From Candidatus Bathyarchaeota archaeon (GTDB lineage Archaea > Thermoproteota > Bathyarchaeia > TCS64), in contig WJJC01000097.1 in NCBI GenBank assembly GCA_014729945.1, positions 1 through 19,871 on the forward strand: a stretch of DNA of 19,871 nucleotides, in the 5' to 3' direction. Shown piece by piece: positions 13,651 through 19,871 of the stretch (the stretch's first letter is position 1; each line of letters begins with the position of its first letter). The translations under genes and the position numbers were made by a program. Below the pieces are notes generated by a model, which was given only the letters and a program-made list of their open reading frames with translations, did not search any database and was not told where the DNA came from.

Positions 13651-14490
13651 TTACCAGTTACTCAACTGTTCCCCACCATAGATTATCAATATAGCTAGCG
13701 CTGCTGCCAATATCAGTAACGCGTTAATCTTACTGAATAAATTCGTATACCCTACGGACGCTACTGCAGGGTATAGTACCGGTGTAACCGAGTTATTTGA
13801 GGCATGGAAAAGTATGGCCATCAAGACGCTTCCATCAGTGTTATTGTATATCCAAGTGAATAATATGGAAATAGCTGTAACCTCTACGAAGAACCAGAAC
13901 ACAGGTATACTTGATTGCGCTACAAACTCAATGTAAAAAGTAGGTATATGCCACAACGCCCAGATAACCCCAAGAATAAAACTGGAAACAAAAGCAGAAA
14001 ACTTTGCTTGCAGCCGAGGTAATGCATATCCTCTCCATCCCAGCTCCTCTCCCAGCGCCCCTGGAAATAACCCGCTGATAACAACAATAATGAAGATAAC
14101 AGGAAGGGAATAATTTTTCAGATGATTGAATACAGGGGTTTCTCCAACCCAGATAAATACCAGTATAAAGGAGACTATTTTTAATAAGACAGGAATTAAC
14201 AGGACAAGAAACCATTTCCTATCCGGTATGATCCGGGTTTTATAGATTAGATGTCTCACCTCCCTCAATCCGTTTTCTCTATAACTGGCCACTATGGCTG
14301 CGATGGTTGGAGTGAAGGCGCCTAAACTGTATAGGAAGGCGGAGAGCAATTGGGTATTTGATGGAATCCATCCTAGAATCATAGGTGCTAAAAACATCCA
14401 CGTTAAAAGATAGGCTAAAAGGAAATATATGATAAGTGAATCCCGTATCCTGTCCTGTTTTTCCATAGGTACAAAGAGTGACGAGTACAT
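13651..14490 (-). CDS. CPBP-family intramembrane metalloprotease
   Basis: A 279-residue polytopic membrane protein of the CPBP (Abi/CaaX protease and bacteriocin-processing) family. The catalytic motifs are visible: GEELGWRGYALPRL (EExxxR), the helix IWALWHIPTFY carrying the second-motif His, and ILFHASNNS with the third-motif His and Asn. About seven or eight hydrophobic helices are present. Members cleave prenylated or other membrane substrates, or act in self-immunity; the substrate here is unknown. The ATG at 14490 is used, but a second Met nine residues in (MEKQDRIRD) is an equally good start just before the first helix. The gene lies between the FmdE-like gene (33-base gap) and thiI (27-base gap). 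Confidence 0.88.
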   Translation of the reverse strand: MYSSLFVPMEKQDRIRDSLIIYFLLAYLLTWMFLAPMILGWIPSNTQLLSAFLYSLGAFTPTIAAIVASYRENGLREVRHLIYKTRIIPDRKWFLVLLIPVLLKIVSFILVFIWVGETPVFNHLKNYSLPVIFIIVVISGLFPGALGEELGWRGYALPRLQAKFSAFVSSFILGVIWALWHIPTFYIEFVAQSSIPVFWFFVEVTAISILFTWIYNNTDGSVLMAILFHASNNSVTPVLYPAVASVGYTNLFSKINALLILAAALAILIIYGGEQLSNW

Positions 14491-14523
14491 GAATAAACGT
14501 TACATTATGAGGTTAAACAAAGG

Positions 14524-14973
14524 CTAGAATCCATAACTTTCTACTTGAAATAGTTCCATGGGATCTGCATCCACCAAGGACTCCATTAACGAATTATATT
14601 TTTCCTTGGAGTCTAGCGTCGCTCGGATCTCAGCTAGAATATCATCTCTCAGTTTGATTTTTACTGATTTATTTCTGGCCGTGAATTCTGCTGTTATGTC
14701 TTTCCCGTCTTCTACTGTGATGTTATGTTTCCCCATGGTGCATCCGGTGCTGGATTGAATACCATCTATCACACAACTATCGGGTGGAGCCCAGTTAAGG
14801 TAAACGGTACATGTTAGGTTAAACCACCCCTTAGCGTCCAGAGTCTTTAGGGCGTGTAGTCCCATCTTGAGTCCTATTACTAAGAATGGTCCTCCGTGTC
14901 CATGGAACTGGATTGCTGTCTCTTCGAGTTCTCGTGTATAGTTTCTCTGTTTCGGGGTTTCTACAAAGTTCAA
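14524..14973 (-). CDS. FmdE-family protein (formylmethanofuran dehydrogenase subunit E-like)
   Basis: A 149-residue FmdE-domain protein without the C-terminal zinc ribbon of true FmdE. Conserved blocks are FHGHGGPFLVIGLKMG at 23-38, PPDSCVIDGIQSSTGCTMGKHNI at 63-85 and the strand DITAEFTARNKSVKIKL. In many family members the first block reads HGHxCPG; here Gly-Gly-Pro replaces the cysteine, while Cys67 and Cys78 remain. That points to the variant subfamily of unknown function, probably binding a metal or a pterin-like ligand, not to a working formylmethanofuran dehydrogenase, none of whose other subunits is in the window. The start is TTG 14973, preceded by GGTGGTGGA. It is the first gene of the minus unit that continues with the CPBP protease and thiI. 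Confidence 0.8.
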   Translation of the reverse strand: MNFVETPKQRNYTRELEETAIQFHGHGGPFLVIGLKMGLHALKTLDAKGWFNLTCTVYLNWAPPDSCVIDGIQSSTGCTMGKHNITVEDGKDITAEFTARNKSVKIKLRDDILAEIRATLDSKEKYNSLMESLVDADPMELFQVESYGF

Positions 14974-15164
14974 CCTTTATCCACCACCATAGTATTACGT
15001 TTAAATATATTCGTAATATTCACTATAAATGTGTTCTTAGAAAAAAACAGCGCTATTATAATAAACAGAATTAAAAACCATATAACGATAGACCCTTATT
15101 TTTTTATTACACCTCCTCAATGGATAAAACAGTATAAAATCATACCGAGAAGGAGAAATAGAAT

Positions 15165-15755
15165 ATGAACGGCGACAGTTTCTGGGACGAATGGGTTAAG
15201 AGGTTTGGGAGACGAAGCAACTTTTTCGGAGAATTTGACCGCATGATGCGGGAGATGGAGAAAGAGATGGCTGATATCATCAAACAGATGGAGGGAGACA
15301 TGCCTGATAAGATGCGACGAGAGATACGCACACCAGACGGACCCACGAGACGTGAATACGGACCCTTTGTTTACGGCTATAGCGTAAAGCTTGGACCCGA
15401 CGGAAAACCCGTCATTAGGGAATTCGGTAACATGAAGCCGGGTCTAGGCGGTAAGTCCCCCGTGAGTCTTCAGGGTAAACGTGAGCCCCTTGTGGATGTC
15501 ATCGAGGACAAGAAAGCCATCAAGGTACTGGCTGAGCTCCCCGGTGTGGAGAAAAAGGATATCAAACTCTACGCTACCAGTGATGGTTTGACAATTAGTG
15601 TGGAGGACACTGATCGTGAGTACTTTAAAGAACTGGAATTCGACTCCGAGATCGATAGGAGTTCAGCCAAGAGTAGTTACAGGAACGGTGTGCTGGAGGT
15701 CAACTTCAAAAAGAAGGGGCAAAGGGATAAGGGCACACCTATCGACATCGAATAA
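15165..15755 (+). CDS. Small heat-shock protein, Hsp20/alpha-crystallin family
   Basis: A 196-residue ATP-independent chaperone. The N-terminal region is long and charged (DRMMREMEKEMADIIKQMEGD, probably coiled) and contains YGYSVKLGPDGKPVIREFGN, a segment typical of archaeal Hsp20. The alpha-crystallin domain runs from about residue 108 (EPLVDVIEDKKAIKVLAELPGV) to the signature SSYRNGVLEVNFKKK. The tail TPIDIE supplies the IxI motif that binds neighbouring subunits during oligomer assembly. The start ATG 15165 is preceded by AAGGAG at 15150-15155. Upstream, 14974-15164 is a 190-base AT-rich divergent region shared with the FmdE-like gene. TATAAAA at 15133-15139 is the clearest TATA-like box, but its spacing would leave out the ribosome site, so the promoter is not settled. 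Confidence 0.92.
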   Translation: MNGDSFWDEWVKRFGRRSNFFGEFDRMMREMEKEMADIIKQMEGDMPDKMRREIRTPDGPTRREYGPFVYGYSVKLGPDGKPVIREFGNMKPGLGGKSPVSLQGKREPLVDVIEDKKAIKVLAELPGVEKKDIKLYATSDGLTISVEDTDREYFKELEFDSEIDRSSAKSSYRNGVLEVNFKKKGQRDKGTPIDIE

Positions 15756-15886
15756 GTAACCTTTAACATGTGGGGCTCTGATACCATTATGGCCGATGAT
15801 GTAAAGGCATTAGATTGATCCGCGTGATGAATCAGAGTTACACTGAGGCCACTTTTATTACAAAAATATTTTTTATGAATATGTGT

Positions 15887-17032
15887 TTAATTGTACTTGA
15901 ATTTACCCTTTTCTGAGCTCAAGGTTAACGTGTTTCCTTCGCTGGATTTCTCGCAGTGCCCGATATTATAAGCACCTACACCATATCCTTTAACCAAGGA
16001 TAATACGTCATCAGCCACACTAGGGTCTACAATAAACTCGAACCCCACACCCATGTTAAAATCCTCGTACATTTCACGCCACTTAACACCTGATTCTCGA
16101 TGTATTAACTCAAAAATCGGGTCATGTTTGGGCATATCCTTCACATAATGGATGCCTTTCCCAAGGCGTAGACACTTAGTGTTACCGCCACCAGTATTAT
16201 GTACCATCCCATGCACGCCATGACCATATTCCTCCAGCACTTTTCCTGCTATTGGTGAAAACAAACGAGTAGGAGACAACAACGCCTCCCCAACCGTGGA
16301 ACCAAGTAACTCAACATAGTCACCGAAACTATAGCGCCCAGTATATCTTCCACCTTCAGGATGAGACACCTCAGGGTACATCTCCACATACTCGGGCTTC
16401 AGTAAACAGTTTCGTGCCAATGTTTGCCCATTACTCATAATACCACTGTTTAACCCCTTCTCGTACCTGATCCCGCCGCCGCTCCTGACGCCTATAATCT
16501 GATCACCTGGATTAATGGCTTCACCTGTCACTACTTTATTTAGGGGTACGCGACCAAACATGGTTACACAGACATCTAAGGTCCTTAACAGGTCCGGCAG
16601 ATCAGCGGTCTCCCCCCCGGCAAATAATACATCATTGTCTTCCTCCCGGAGCACCCTAAGACACTCACCGAAACCAATAGAGAGAGCCTTGAGAAGCTCC
16701 ACCCTATTAATGAGAAGGGTGTTGAAAGCCACATAGTCAACAAAGGAAACAGGGGTCGCCCCTACACAAACCAAGTCATTAATATTCATAGCCAAGGCGT
16801 CCTGAGCCAAGCCACTGAACCATGAAGCCTCCCCGAATTCCTTATACCCTATATACGCTTGGATGGGTTTGCTTCCAGCTGAGTCGGTGTGAACCACAAG
16901 ACCCATATCCGGGTCCCATGGGTCCCGTTGAATCACGCAAAAGGCATTTGGATACAGATTATCCACAACTTGTTTGAAGCTATCTATCCCCTTCTTCTTA
17001 ACGTCTACTCCAAGCTCCCTATATCTGGACAC
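15887..17032 (-). CDS. purM: Phosphoribosylformylglycinamidine cyclo-ligase (AIR synthase)
   Basis: PurM closes the imidazole ring of purines, turning FGAM and ATP into AIR. Family motifs are RELGVDVKKKG at the start, HTDSAGSKPIQAY at 48-60 (position of the usual DGVGTK), DALAMNINDLVCVGATPVSFVDY at 78-100 (the AMxxND ATP-site block), FAGGETADLPD at 137-147 (GGETAEMP) and HNTGGGNTKCLRLGKG in the C-terminal domain. At 381 residues it is longer than the usual 330-350, and the DGVGTK and TAEMP changes make it a divergent version. A PurM-like paralogue of different function is therefore possible but less likely. GTG 17032 is chosen because AAGGTG lies 6 bases upstream. TTTATAAA at about 17068-17075 on the minus strand is a likely TATA box. 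No other purine gene is nearby. Confidence 0.85.
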   Translation of the reverse strand: MSRYRELGVDVKKKGIDSFKQVVDNLYPNAFCVIQRDPWDPDMGLVVHTDSAGSKPIQAYIGYKEFGEASWFSGLAQDALAMNINDLVCVGATPVSFVDYVAFNTLLINRVELLKALSIGFGECLRVLREEDNDVLFAGGETADLPDLLRTLDVCVTMFGRVPLNKVVTGEAINPGDQIIGVRSGGGIRYEKGLNSGIMSNGQTLARNCLLKPEYVEMYPEVSHPEGGRYTGRYSFGDYVELLGSTVGEALLSPTRLFSPIAGKVLEEYGHGVHGMVHNTGGGNTKCLRLGKGIHYVKDMPKHDPIFELIHRESGVKWREMYEDFNMGVGFEFIVDPSVADDVLSLVKGYGVGAYNIGHCEKSSEGNTLTLSSEKGKFKYN

Positions 17033-17066
17033 ATACTACACCTTGCCCTAGGAAAGGTCTTTGATG

Positions 17067-17076
17067 TTTATAAAAC
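17067..17076 (-). promoter_or_regulatory. Putative TATA box of purM
   Basis: TTTTATAAAC on the minus strand lies about 40 bases before the GTG start and overlaps the final stop codon of the decayed membrane-protein gene. A start site 25 bases on would leave a short leader that includes the AAGGTG ribosome site. Confidence 0.4.
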
Positions 17077-17790
17077 TGAGTCAATGAATCCCTGATCAAC
17101 GATGTAACAACCTGCATCTGGGCGTCCGAATGCATACACAAGAACCCCTTCAAAGTGATCCATCAACACACGGTACACAGGCTCTCCTCTATCACCAATA
17201 TACATCCAGATCGAGACATGTTCCCTGTCTAACCATGCAAGGTAAGCGGAAGGCTCAGTTATCCCGTAGTAATGCGGACCGTAGTGATTGCTTAACAGGT
17301 TACAGGGTTCAATACCCCACTCCTAGACAAATCGGTAAATCATGCTGGGGTGATCACAGATAACCGTCCCATTAACATATATCTCACCAGCCTGATCAGC
17401 GATATCAAACTCCCGGAGAACCATGGCTTGAAGCCCACTATACTGGGGAACCACCATAGGTTAACCCAGCAAGAGAACACATAACAAAACGTACCCCAGT
17501 TTCTTCGTAGCCCCCTGCCTAGATAACAAGTCAAAGAGTAGGGGTAATCCCAGGGCGACCACGGGTATGAGGAACCGAATCATCATCAAGAAATAGACTC
17601 TCTCAGAGGCAAAATATGGTAGGAAGAGTGGACCCATGGTCATAAGGGCTGAAACCCAGTAAAGCAAGGGCTCATATCGAATCCATCTTCTCCAAGCCAT
17701 GTAGGGTATCAAGAATAAGCCAAATAATCCTACGATGATTATAGCTATACCGGAACTGATGAGAGCCAGATACCACCCCGAGACCCTGCC
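17068..17790 (-). pseudogene. Decayed C-terminal part of a polytopic membrane protein (glycosyltransferase-like)
   Basis: One minus-strand frame reads as protein for about 240 codons, interrupted only by TAA at 17461-17463 and TAG at 17323-17325. The first part has hydrophobic helices (SGWYLALISSGIAIIIVGLF, then LMTMGPLFLPYF and FLIPVVALGLPLLFDLL). After the TAA it continues as MVVPQYSGLQAMVLREFD, GEIYVNGTVICDHP and, after the TAG, a soluble domain with NHYGPHYYGI and WMYIGDRGEPVYRV, ending at TAA 17068. Multi-helix protein followed by a soluble C-terminal domain resembles GT-C/GT39-type archaeal glycosyltransferases; this is inference. The 5' part of the gene is missing: the frame stops at TGA 17791-17793, inside the start of the opposite-strand orc1/cdc6 gene. 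Intact reading frame with two nonsense codons suggests fairly recent loss. Confidence 0.65.
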
Positions 17791-18928
17791 TCACAGAGAA
17801 CCCGAGATAAAGAAACTTGACAACATCTATCGCAGGAACCTACTTTATCCTATAGGAAAATGTTCTCATGTAACCCGTGTACTGGGGCCAGTAGGCTCAG
17901 GTAAGACCTGTACGGTGAAGACCTTCACCCATCGCATCAAAAAAGACACAGAGAAACACAAGGTTCCGTTAAGGATCGTGTACGTGAACTGTAAACTCGG
18001 CGTCAAAGACAGGCGTAGCCTCTACAGTCGAATACTGGAAGCCATCACCGGCAAGACCCCTCCCAGTTATTCCCCTGGAGAGTACCTTGACAGGATAACC
18101 AAGTACCTTGCAGAGGAAGACTTGTACCTGTTCCTGGTGCTCGACGACGTGGATTATCTGATACGCAGAGATAAAAGAAGTGAACCGGAAGGAGGCCTAG
18201 TATATGACCTTACCCGACTCGGCGAATACTACCCACGTAGGGCCGTGAATATTCTGGGGGTGGTTTTCATCGCCCAGGAACAAGGGTTCAGGGATGTTCT
18301 TGACCAGAGTGAACGGAGTAGCCTGGGTTTCCTGGTTATCCGGCTTAAAGGGTACGATAAAGAAGAGTTACTGGATATACTGCGTAGCCGGGTCTATGAA
18401 GCGTTCAACATTACAGCAGTACCAGGAGAGGTTCTGGAGTATGTATGTGACTTGACTACCCATGGGGATTACAAAGGTGACTGCAGATATGCCCTGGGGT
18501 TACTGCATACGGGTGGACTGATTGCAGACGAGTCTATGTCAGACCAGGTGCAGGTTGATCATATCAGGAAAGCGGTTAGTGAGACCTGCTGGGGCCCCAG
18601 TATGGAGGAGTTATACTCACTGGACATGCAGCAATTACTGATATTGCTTGCTATTGTTCAGGCTCTCCGTGTCAAGGCCAGGGCTTATGTCATGATTAGG
18701 TCAGTCTACGATTTCTACACTATGCTATCAAGCACATATGACGTGGAGCCATTGTCGTATACCCGGGTTAAGCACCTCATCAAGGAGCTTGAGCATCTTG
18801 TGGGCATAGACTATGTACCGGGTAAGGGTGTGAGGTTGATGGATGCATCGCTTGATGACTTTGAACGGGTAATAGAACGAGCATTACAGCAAGTCACCGG
18901 AACAAACAGTTGTAACCCACCTTTATGA
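17735..18928 (+). CDS. orc1/cdc6: Orc1/Cdc6 replication initiator AAA+ ATPase
   Basis: Archaeal Orc1/Cdc6 binds origin repeats, opens DNA and loads the MCM helicase. The protein has ARYHPETLPHREPEIKKL (the family's N-terminal lead-in), Walker A GPVGSGKT at 51-58, Walker B LFLVLDDVD at 132-140, the sensor-2 element GDCRYAL at 248-254, and a C-terminal winged-helix domain (about 290-385) with SYTRVKHLIKELEHL as its recognition helix. At 397 residues it is normal in length. The start is uncertain: ATG 17735 has no ribosome site, and the first residues overlap the decayed membrane gene on the other strand, so ATG 17759 (MRARYHPE) may be real. No origin-like repeat region lies directly upstream, since that DNA is the pseudogene. 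It could be an additional, possibly acquired, initiator. Confidence 0.9.
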   Translation: MIIAIPELMRARYHPETLPHREPEIKKLDNIYRRNLLYPIGKCSHVTRVLGPVGSGKTCTVKTFTHRIKKDTEKHKVPLRIVYVNCKLGVKDRRSLYSRILEAITGKTPPSYSPGEYLDRITKYLAEEDLYLFLVLDDVDYLIRRDKRSEPEGGLVYDLTRLGEYYPRRAVNILGVVFIAQEQGFRDVLDQSERSSLGFLVIRLKGYDKEELLDILRSRVYEAFNITAVPGEVLEYVCDLTTHGDYKGDCRYALGLLHTGGLIADESMSDQVQVDHIRKAVSETCWGPSMEELYSLDMQQLLILLAIVQALRVKARAYVMIRSVYDFYTMLSSTYDVEPLSYTRVKHLIKELEHLVGIDYVPGKGVRLMDASLDDFERVIERALQQVTGTNSCNPPL

Positions 18929-18930
18929 TA

Positions 18931-18943
18931 GTTTATTTTATAT
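18931..18943 (+). promoter_or_regulatory. Putative TATA box of the winged-helix regulator gene
   Basis: TTTATTTTATATG just after the orc1/cdc6 stop codon would start a transcript near 18964 and leave a leader of about 28 bases. That leader would carry the GGGGTGA ribosome site, giving the downstream gene its own promoter. Confidence 0.4.
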
Positions 18944-18991
18944 GTTAGAATTAGTTAAGTGTATAAGAACGATAAATGGGGTGAAAAATGG

Positions 18992-19309
18992 ATGAACCTG
19001 AAGATGGATTTAACCAAAGAAGACTTACTGATGTTTTTCAAAGACTATCAACTAGACGCCATGAACACAATATGGGAATCAGATAGAGGATTGAGTACTA
19101 GAGAAGTTTGGAAGTCGGTGGGGGAAAACCGGATCAGCAGAGCCAGCATCATCAACTTCCTAGAAGAGGCAACCGAGAACAGGTTACTAGAGAAAAGTCT
19201 GGAAACCGGAAAAGGCGGACACCATGGAATCTACTCCTCCCCCAAGGGAGAACAAGGAACACGGAAATACCTGAAAAAAGTATTCCGAGAAAAACTAGAC
19301 AAACTCTAA
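18992..19309 (+). CDS. Winged-helix transcriptional regulator, BlaI/PadR-like
   Basis: A 105-residue predicted DNA-binding protein. The order LDAMNTIWESDRGLSTREVWKSV, then ISRASIINFLEEATENRLLEK, then a glycine-rich wing GKGGHHGIYSSPKGEQG matches the BlaI/MecI-type winged helix: a helix ending in IW, a ltxrEVw helix, the recognition helix, and a Tyr-containing wing. The C-terminal helix (RKYLKKVFREKLDKL) could allow dimerisation. I place the start at ATG 18992, 7 bases after GGGGTGA at 18978-18984. The upstream in-frame GTG at 18959 would put that ribosome site inside the gene. It may control the next gene at 19795, whose upstream region contains several GTTAAC palindromes; that link is inferred from position only. 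Confidence 0.75.
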   Translation: MNLKMDLTKEDLLMFFKDYQLDAMNTIWESDRGLSTREVWKSVGENRISRASIINFLEEATENRLLEKSLETGKGGHHGIYSSPKGEQGTRKYLKKVFREKLDKL

Positions 19310-19396
19310 CCCCCTAAAGACGCACCGATTAACCAACCAAAAATAATACGATAATCACTTTTTCCAATAGCAGCTATACAATCTCCTTAATCCTCA

Positions 19397-19645
19397 TTAA
19401 AAAAAGTCCACATAACATAACAAGGAACTATATTCACTAGTGTACTCGGCCTCAGGGCAAAACGCCTTAACAATTTGATCTGCTTATTCCTGCGTCAGAT
19501 AACGATTATTGTTTTCAATTTGTCTACGAAACTTTGAACTAGTTAAATAATCCTCAAAAGGATAATTTCCCGTTTCATAATAAGATTCACTGAAAATATT
19601 TACGTTTGTCTTACAGGAGTTAACTCTTTTTCTAAATACTCTGAT
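19397..19645 (-). pseudogene. Possible relic of an unidentified protein gene
   Basis: On the minus strand a frame open from 19645 reads FRKRVNSCKTNVNIFSESYY and then PFEDYLTSSKFRRQIENN. A TAA at 19484-19486 interrupts it, and it continues in the same frame as ADQIVKAFCPEAEYTSEYSS to TAA 19397-19399. The composition on both sides of the stop is protein-like. A neighbouring frame upstream (RSEYLEKELTPVRQT) could join by a one-base shift near 19610. No start codon, ribosome site or family is recognised, so this is only a probable decayed gene. The rest of 19310-19794 is AT-rich and otherwise empty apart from the GTTAAC palindromes. Confidence 0.35.
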
Positions 19646-19727
19646 CTAATTCTTTAAATATTTATCTTTTTATGTTAATTATTAACGACGTTTACCACTG
19701 ATTACACTAAGTTAACAAAACGTTAAC
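19617..19727. repeat. Cluster of GTTAAC-centred palindromes upstream of the gene at 19795
   Basis: GAGTTAACTC at 19617-19626 and GTTAATTATTAAC at 19674-19686 are perfect palindromes. Two GTTAACA copies start at 19711 and 19722, 11 bases apart, one helical turn. Such an arrangement is what one expects of operator sites for a dimeric regulator, and a winged-helix gene lies just upstream. AT-rich DNA produces some palindromes by chance. Confidence 0.4.
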
Positions 19728-19794
19728 AGATGAATATCCTCTGTAACCCCATTACTTTGATATTAAACCTCTATAGATAGAAGGATGAAACGAT

Positions 19795-19871
19795 ATGAAG
19801 AAACAATATTCAATCGTGCTTCTCCTTGTACTAGGATTTGGTATAGTAACCACAATGGCGTTTGAGCTAAA
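19795..19871 (+). CDS. N-terminus of an exported or membrane-anchored protein, cut by window edge
   Basis: ATG 19795 is preceded by AAGGATGA at 19781-19788. The first 26 residues read MKKQYS, then a hydrophobic core IVLLLVLGFGIVTTMAF, then EL. This is a classic Sec signal peptide or membrane anchor: two lysines, about 17 hydrophobic residues and small residues near a possible cleavage site. Nothing can be said about the mature protein. The frame remains open to the end of the window. Confidence 0.65.
   Translation, partial: MKKQYSIVLLLVLGFGIVTTMAFEL

Noticed and set aside
15775..15837. CTCTGAT / ATCAGAG pairing after the Hsp20 gene as a terminator or small RNA
   Set aside because: A 7-bp stem with a loop of about 50 bases and no T-tract directly after it is too weak to call.
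17323..17325. TAG as a possible pyrrolysine codon in the membrane-protein frame
   Set aside because: The same frame also contains a TAA and lacks its 5' end, so decay explains it better.

Overview
The window looks like a piece of an archaeal chromosome. It carries an Orc1/Cdc6 initiator, the ferredoxin-linked IorAB oxidoreductase, a flavin-dependent thymidylate synthase (ThyX), ThiI without a rhodanese domain, and V4R, FmdE-like and DUF3467 proteins. TATA-like boxes sit about 25 bases before several starts, and ribosome sites are of the GGTGA/AGGTG type. At least seven genes appear to start with TTG. The lineage cannot be fixed from this sequence; an uncultured Asgard or TACK/Bathyarchaeota-type archaeon would fit. 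No rRNA, tRNA, CRISPR array or intact insertion sequence was seen.

Layout. 1-1689: the end of iorA and all of iorB, overlapping by one base. 1693-4984 (minus strand): an MFS transporter, a metal-dependent amidohydrolase and a small unknown protein. 5268-7503: small genes, namely an AT-rich winged-helix-like protein, a V4R-domain gene broken by one frameshift, a newly noticed 59-codon gene, an FMN-binding split-barrel protein and an unknown protein. 7647-9991: an isoaspartyl-dipeptidase-like amidohydrolase followed by an arginine-deiminase/amidinotransferase-family enzyme, probably a catabolic pair. 10272-11541 (minus): three genes with overlapping stop and start codons. The first two look like complementary halves of ThyX and the third is a DUF5615 PIN-like protein. 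11643-12329: a DUF3467 protein and a cold-shock protein. 12463-14973 (minus): an FmdE-like protein, a CPBP membrane protease and ThiI. 15165-15755: Hsp20. 15887-17032 (minus): PurM. 17068-17790 (minus): the decayed C-terminal part of a membrane protein. 17735-19309: Orc1/Cdc6 and a BlaI-like winged-helix regulator. 19310-19794: AT-rich DNA with a gene relic and GTTAAC palindromes. 19795 to the end: the start of an exported or membrane-anchored protein.

The strongest novelty candidate is the thyX locus. The first protein keeps the HxxxxEH and NxRxL elements of ThyX but has no RHR signature. The second keeps RHRxxSxxxxSQR and the C-terminal substrate-binding region but has lost the elements the first retains. 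Because ThyX active sites form between subunits, this suggests an obligate two-protein ThyX. Other points of interest are an IadA-like enzyme with its metal ligands but altered catalytic residues, next to an ADI-family enzyme, and three decayed or frameshifted genes that ordinary ORF calling would miss.
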